Part shown: piece by piece, positions 58,268 to 64,000 of the stretch
Layout: the number at the start of each line of letters is the position of its first letter
Position numbering within the stretch: the stretch's first letter is position 1
From: Paguma larvata
Lineage: Eukaryota; Chordata; Mammalia; Carnivora; Viverridae
Direction: 5' to 3'
DNA: 64,000 nucleotides
NCBI GenBank assembly: GCA_030068075.1
Contig: CM057831.1
Location: 14,055,370-14,119,369 of the forward strand
Notes under the pieces: generated by a model
The model's input: the letters and a program-made list of their open reading frames with translations, nothing else
Databases searched by the model: none
What the model was told of the DNA's origin: nothing
Made by a program: the position numbers and the translations under genes

Positions 58268-58605
58268 TAATCTTTTATATTTATATTATATATTATGTTA
58301 TTATATATTATTTTATAATTATGTTATTATATATTATGTTAAATTATATATTATTTATATGTTATATATATGTTATTATATATATAAATTATATATTATT
58401 TATATGTTATATATATATTATTATATATATGTTATTATATATTATGTTAAATTATATACTATTTGTATATTATATTGTATATTATATTATAAATTATAGA
58501 AAATTGATATATTATAGATTATATTATATAAATTATATCTATTATTTACATATTAGTATATATACAAGATTATGAGAATAATATCCTATATCATATATCA
58601 ATATA
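58268..58605. repeat. AT-rich minisatellite-like expansion inside LINE-1
   Basis: About 340 bases are almost only A and T, with an imperfect unit of roughly 50-60 bp (aaattatatattatttatat, followed by gttatatata and tgttatta). LINE-1 ORF2 sequence stops before it and resumes after it with aaacctagatagcatatgtg. Confidence 0.9.
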
Positions 58606-60183
58606 GATAAAACCTAGATAGCATATGTGATAAGGAAAAATACCTAGAGAGATGCAAACTACCAACACTAGCTTAAAAAAAAATTAAAAATCTAAAAAGA
58701 CCTGTACTGAACAAAAATATTGAATTAGTAATAAAAAGTGTTTCTCTAAAGAAAGGCCCAGGCCTAGACATCCTCATTAGTGAATTCTACCAAACCTTAA
58801 AAAAGAATTAACATCAAACTTTCTTAAACTCTTCCAAAAATAATAGAAGAGAGAGGAACACTTTCCATTTGATGAATTTAATACTATTGTGAAACCAAAA
58901 GCAGAAAAAGACATTACCAAGAAAAAATATAGACACCAATATCTCTTATAAATATAGAGACAAAAATTCCACAGTAACAGAATCTGACAGCCTAAGAAAA
59001 GGATTATACACTATAACCAAGGGGAATTTATCCCAGGTATGCAGGTTGGTTCAACCTATAAAAGTCAATCAATGTCACCATATCAATAGAATAAATGGGG
59101 GAGGGGGAGGGAGCACATAATAATCTCAATAAATGCAGAAAATATATTTGAAAAAATTGAACATCTTGTCATGACAAAAACATAAATCAAACTAAAACTA
59201 TAAGGGAACTTCCTTAAACTGATAAAAGGCATCAATGGAAAACCTACAGCTAACGCATACTTAATGGTGAAAGAGTGAAAGATTTTACTCCAAGATCAAG
59301 AGCAAGATAAGAATCTCTACTCTTGTCACTTCTATTCAACATTTCCTGAAGGTTCAAAGCCAGGGAAATTAGGTAAGAAAATGAAATAAAAGACATTCAG
59401 GTTGTAAAAGAAAAAGTAAATTATTTTTATTTGCAGGTGACATGATCTTGTATATAGAAAGTCTTACAGAATCCAGAAGCGATTTATTGGCCTTACTAAA
59501 CAAAATCAGGATACACGATCAATGTACAAAATTTCACTGTATTTGTATACATTTGTAGGGAACACTCTGAAAAGGAAATTAAGAAAACGATTTCATTTAC
59601 AATAGGTTAAAAAGTAAAATACATAGGAATAAATTAAGCAAAAGAAGTTTAGGAATTGTACCTTGAAATCTACAAAATACTGTTGAAAGAAATTAAAGAA
59701 CACCTACATAAATGGATTGGAATATATAATATCGTTTACATTGTGATATTTTCCAAGTTGAACTACACATTCAAGGCAATCACTATCAAAATTCCAAAGG
59801 CTTTTTTTTTTTCGTAGTTGCAAAAACTGACAAGCTGATTCTAAAATTCACATTAAAACGCAAGGGAACAAGAACATCCAAAACAATTTGAAAAAGAAAA
59901 ATAACATCGAAGGACTCACATTTCCTGATTTCAAAAACTTACTGTTTAGCTACATGAATCAAGATGCATGGAACTAGCAGGAGCAAAGACATGGAGATCA
60001 ACAGAATACAGATGAGAAACAAACAAATATAGTGATGTTCAATTGATTTCAACCAGGATGCCAAACAATTGAACGAGAGAACAAATGGACTTTTCAACAA
60101 ATGGTTCTGGAACAATTGGATATCCACATCCAAAAGACTGGAATTAGAACCCTACCTCATACATTATATAAAAATTAACCAAA

Positions 60184-60348
60184 GGCGCCTGAGTGGCTCA
60201 GTTGGTTAAGTGTCCAACTGGGGTCAGGTCATGATCTCACAGTTCATGAGTTGGAGCCCCATGTTGAGCTCCGCGCTCACAGCTCAGAGCCTGGAGCTTG
60301 CTTCGGATTCTGGATTCTGTGTCTCCCTTCCTCACTGCCCCTCCCCCA

Positions 60349-60400
<52 letters not shown>

Positions 60401-60429
60401 AATAAATGGATATTTAAAAATATTAAAAC
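60184..60429 (+). mobile_element. CAN-SINE in LINE-1
   Basis: Target-site duplication aaattaacc at 60172-60180 and 60430-60438. Head aggcgcctgagtggctcagt. Long (CT)n at 60354-60396. The segment gattctg is duplicated (ggattctggattctgtgtct). Confidence 0.93.
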
Positions 60430-61610
60430 AAATTAACCTAAACACATCACACCTATGTGTTGAGTTAAAACTATAAAACTCTTAGAAGAAAACATATGTA
60501 AATTTTCATGACTTCGGATTAGTGATGGGTTCATCAGATACATCACTTAAGGCACAAATAACGAAAACAATAGGTAAATTAGAATTCATAAAATTTAAAA
60601 ACATTTGTGCTTCAAAGGACACTTTGAAAGAGAAAAGAAAGAGAAAGAGAAAAGGTAACTCAAAGCATGGGTAAAAGTATTTGCAAATTGTATATCTGAC
60701 AAGGGTTAAAATCCAGGATATATTAAGAACTCTTAAAATTCAACAGTAAAAAGACAAAAGTCCCAATTAAAAAGTAGAGAAAGGCTTTGAATAAATATTT
60801 CTCCAAAGAAGATAGACCAAAATGGCCAGTAAGCATATGAAAAGATCCTCAGAATCATCAGTCATTAGGTAAATGCAAATGAAGACCACCATGAGATACC
60901 GCTTCGTACTAACTAGAATGGCTCTGATTTAAAAAGAAGAAGGAAGGAAAAATAACAATTTTTGGCAAGGATGTAGAGAAATTGGAATCTTGAGTGTTGC
61001 TGGTGGGAATGTCCCATGGTGCATCTGCCGTGGAAAACAGGTTGACAAAAGTCGAACATACAATTACTCAATGACTCACCAGTTTCACACCCAAGTGTAC
61101 ACATGACAACTGAAAACATATTAGCACAAAAACGTGTACGTGCGTTACAGAATGTGAACTCAACTCAACGTTTCTCAACTGATGAATGGATACACGAACT
61201 TGGTATGTCCATGAAACGCAATATTATTCAGGCAGAAAAAAGGAATTACATTTTGTTGCATGCTGCAGGATGGATGAGTCTGGAAAATATTATGCCAAGG
61301 GAAAGAAGCCAGACATAAAAGACCATGTATACATGACTGAATTTATATGAACAGAACAGAAAAAGGCAAATCCACAGAGGTAGAAAGTAGAATGATAGAA
61401 TAGTGGTTGACGGGACCTGGGTGGACGGAAGAATTGGGGTGACTGCCAATGAGTACAGTGATAAAAAAATTCTGGGGTGATAAAAACATTCCAAAACTAG
61501 ATACTGGTGATAGGTACCATCTTGTGAGTTTATTAAAAACCATTAAGTTGTGCAGTTTTGAAATGGTGAGTTTTATGGTATGTGAATTATATCTAAATTA
61601 AAAAAAAAGA

Positions 61611-62270
61611 CAAAAGACAGTTTGATGTTTCTTAAAATGGCCAACACACCCCTACGCCATGACAGAGCATTTAGACTCCTAGATGTTTTCCCAAGACAAA
61701 TGCAAGTACACGTCCACACAAAGTCTTGTACACAAGTGTTCACAGCAGCTTTATTTGTAAGAACCAAAACCTGGAAACGAACCAAATGTCCATCAACAGA
61801 TGAGCGGATAAACAAATTATGGTGCCTCCACACGTGAGATTTTACTCAGCCACAAAAAGAAATGAACTATTGACCATGGCACAACATAGATTTTTTCGGA
61901 ATTATGCCAAAGGAGCCACGTTAAAAAAAAGAAAAGGGAAGGGAAGGGAAGGGAAGAGAAGAAAAGAAAGGGAAAAAAGCACATACTGTATGATTCCACC
62001 TATATAAAATTCTAGAAAAAGCGACCTAAGTAACTTAATATCTGGCAGCATATATCATGTCATCTGTCACCCGAGGACGAGGGCGAGAATTGAAAGGTTT
62101 GGGAGGAGAGAGACGGCCATAGGTCAAGAAGAAACTTTGAGGGTTTATAGATCTATTCATTATCTTGATTTTGGTGATGTTTATACAGCTGTCAAAACTT
62201 ATCAAGTTGTATACTTTTACTATGTGCAGTTTACTGTTTGTTAATTATACTTCATTACGTTGTTAAAAAT
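61611..62270 (+). mobile_element. LINE-1 3' end, second copy
   Basis: A 5'-truncated L1M: acacaaagtcttgtacacaa, then aaaacctggaaacgaaccaa, catactgtatgattccacct and aacttatcaagttgtatact, ending cttcattacgttgttaaaaa. A (GGGAA)n-type purine run lies at 61934-61977. Confidence 0.85.
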
Positions 62271-62275
62271 AATTA

Positions 62276-63375
62276 GAAGAAGACAAAAGTCCTAATTAAG
62301 CGATGGGCAAAATATCTGAACAGATACTTTACCGAAGAATAGGTACAGATGGCAAATAAGCACATGAAAAGATGCTGTACGTCATTCATCATTAAGAAAT
62401 GCAAATGAGGGGCGCCTGGGTGGCTCAGTCGGTTAAGCGGCCGACTTCGGCTCAGGTCACAATCTCACGGTCTGTGAGTTCGAGCCCCACATCGGGCTCT
62501 GTGCTGATGGCTCATCAGAGCCTGGAGCCTGCTTCGGATTCTGTGTCTCCCTCTCTCTCTGCCCTTCCCCTGCTCATGCTCTATCTCTATATCTCTCAAA
62601 AAATAAATAAACGTTCAAAAAAAAAAATTTAAAAAAAAAATGCAAATGAAAGTCACAAAGAGATGCAACCACGCACCTACAAAATTGCAAAAACAAAACA
62701 CACACACACAAAGACGCGGCAAAGGGCTGGCGAGTGTACGGAGCAACTGTAATTTTCCTACGTTGTTGGTCTAAATGCAAAATGGCACAGGCACTTGGGA
62801 GACGAGTTTGGCACTTTCTTATAAAGTGAAGCCTACCTTTATCCCACAGCTCATGTTTTTTTCCACTCCTACATATTTACCTCAAAGAAACGTAAGCATA
62901 AGAGCACACGGAGTTCAGGTCAGTAGGTCGTTCAGAGCCGACTGAAATCTGGAAACATCCCAGATGTCTGTCAGCCGGTGATTGGCTGAACAACTGTGCT
63001 GCGTCCCTCCGCTGCGCCCCTCAACAATAAAAACAAACAAACAAGCTACTCATAAATGCAACAATATGGATGCATCTCAAAGAATTAGGTTAAAAGGAAG
63101 AAGCAAGATACACACACAATAAAATTCCATTTATTCTGGAAAATACAAAACCATGGATAAAAAGATCACGTCGGTAGCCGTCAGAGGTAAGAATGTTAAG
63201 GAAAGCGACTACAGGGCGGGACAAGGGGACTTTTTGTGGAGATAAAACTATCTTATATCTTGAACATGCTAATAATTAGAGAACTGTAAACATTTGTCAA
63301 TTCTCTGAGCGCGACACCTGAAAATCTGAATTTTGCTCTATGAAATTTATGCTTCTGTAAACCTCGCTTTTAAGA
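62276..63375 (+). mobile_element. LINE-1 3' end, third copy
   Basis: aagcgatgggcaaaatatct, then acagatggcaaataagcaca, atgaaaagatgctgtacgtc, gcaacaatatggatgcatct and ttatatcttgaacatgctaa. It repeats ORF2 C-terminal and 3' UTR content already present in the two upstream elements, so it is a separate insertion. A young CAN-SINE lies inside it. Confidence 0.8.
62409..62637 (+). mobile_element. CAN-SINE, young GCTGATGG subfamily copy
   Basis: Near-perfect head ggggcgcctgggtggctcag. The A-box region is tggctcagtcgg and the B-box gttcgagcccc near 62478. The target-site duplication aaatgcaaatga lies at 62397-62408 and 62638-62649. It carries agcggccgac, cggtctgtgag and gctgatggctcatca with two TCA units. 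Confidence 0.96.
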
Positions 63376-64000
63376 AAAAATCCATCAGTTATTCTTGATT
63401 TTTAAAAGCTCAATAAAATCGGGTTAGATACTTTCCTGATACAGTTAAAAATTTCTGAGCCCCAAAATGAGCATCGTTTTTAATTGAAAAACCACGGAGG
63501 AATTCCAACTAGAAGCATACAGAAGATTCCCATCATCATCACCATATTCTATAACCTTGTACTGAAGTCTCTAGTGAACACTGCTGGACTAGAGAAGAAA
63601 GATACAGATGCAAAATCGGAAACAAGGAATAAAACACAATACTTGAAAGTGTTTGGTGGCAATCCAGAAAAGCCAAGAAAATAAACTGAATAAAAGCAGA
63701 AACTCAAAAAAACCCAGTCATTGCAGCTATCCAGTTAATACAAATAAATCAATGATTTTCTTGTATCTAAAGAGTAACGAGGTGGCGGGTATGAAAGAAG
63801 AAAGTCCCATTTACAACCGCAACACAAAAAGACGAGAGGGAAATTCGCCTGAGAAGTCCAAGCCATACTAAGAAAACTTGGTAAAATTAACTAAAGATAG
63901 CAAAGTTTAACAAATGGAAAGCCTTGCAAATTTCAGTTTGGGAGAACCAACAGCATAAAGATGTCATTTTTACCTAACCTAATTTTAAAAATTGATGTGA
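63376..64000 (+). mobile_element. LINE-1 ORF2 fragment, runs off the window end
   Basis: From about 63520 the order matches L1 ORF2: ctgaagtctctagtgaacac, then cagttaatacaaataaatca, tacaaccgcaacacaaaaag and caaatggaaagccttgcaaa. It is decayed and plus strand. The first 140 bases (63376-63520) are unassigned. Confidence 0.65.

Larger units (their letters stand above)
53824..61610 (+). mobile_element. Nearly full-length ancient LINE-1 (L1M-type), multiply interrupted
   Basis: L1M landmarks run in order across the interval. The 5' UTR (aaaaatgatggcgtaagtac, then tgacagcaatccaaggaaca, then tattggacctttctattggt) precedes an LTR and continues at about 55160. An ORF1-side region follows (gaaactgtccctgaggaatc, ctgaagatttgagcaagcg). 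The ORF2 endonuclease side starts near 56660 (gaaaacaaatagcaaaaggc), reverse transcriptase follows to about 60000, then the C-terminal region and a 3' UTR ending near 61610 in an A run. The frames are riddled with stops and the element is dead. Insertions: LTR 54547-55150 containing SINE 54757, LTR 56091-56445, SINEs at 56767, 57553 and 60184, and an AT tract at 58268-58605. Which L1M subfamily it is, and whether 5' and 3' halves belong to one copy, needs alignment. Confidence 0.75.

Noticed and set aside
62409..62500. tRNA-like sequence with A and B boxes
   Set aside because: It is the tRNA-derived head of a CAN-SINE: no closing acceptor stem follows, and the felid SINE body continues.
1..64000. 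CRISPR arrays, operons, phage or plasmid features
   Set aside because: The regular repeats are SINEs and microsatellites of a mammalian nuclear genome. No spaced direct-repeat array or prokaryotic gene order exists.

Overview
The window reads as nuclear DNA of a carnivoran mammal, almost certainly a cat (Felidae). The diagnostic signal is at least 27 copies of a tRNA-Lys-derived SINE. Its head reads GGGGCGCCTGGGTGGCTCAG and its body contains GTGCTGACAGCTCAGAGCC, which is the felid form of the carnivore CAN-SINE. The copies carry A-box and B-box pol III promoter remnants, CT-rich 3' regions, A-rich tails and often clear target-site duplications (TSDs). I found no protein-coding gene, tRNA gene or rRNA gene. 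Open frames reach at most 155 codons, and the ones I inspected are chance frames, SINE/simple-repeat shadows or decayed LINE-1 pieces. No CRISPR array or prokaryotic feature is present.

Layout: 0-8.4 kb is unassigned DNA with seven SINEs, five of them packed into 6.7-8.35 kb, and one exon-like segment near 5.5 kb. From 8.35 to 20.24 kb there is no CAN-SINE. This interval holds an MLT1A-like LTR (9.23-9.79 kb) split by a locally duplicated MIR segment, an L2 tail, a sharply CpG-rich 300-bp segment at 11.94-12.24 kb, (CA)n/(GT)n microsatellites, G-rich tracts and a probable conserved non-coding block at 15.7-17.5 kb. From 20.2 to 33.3 kb there are SINEs, MIRs, a LINE-1 3' end at 22.6-23.4 kb, a decayed reverse-strand LINE-1 at 25.5-27.7 kb with a double SINE hit, and LTR-like remnants at 28.0 and 29.3 kb. 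From 33.3 to 49.3 kb the DNA is SINE-poor: L2 and MIR remnants, an AT/TG satellite-like tract at 38.0-38.4 kb and a second CpG-rich segment at 44.53-44.97 kb.

From 50 kb to the end the window is mostly plus-strand LINE-1. A nearly full-length ancient L1M-type element can be traced from about 53.82 to 61.61 kb. It is broken by two LTRs, four SINEs and an AT-rich expansion. Two more truncated L1 3' ends and an ORF2 piece follow head-to-tail.

The most useful observations are the two isolated CpG-rich segments, the duplicated segment inserted into the MLT1A-like LTR, a SINE subfamily with one to three TCA units, three target copies around two adjacent SINEs, two exon-like splice-site pairs (one a 21-nt microexon candidate), and the nested L1. 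Nothing here amounts to a demonstrable new biological system. All repeat family names rest on recognition by eye, without alignment software.
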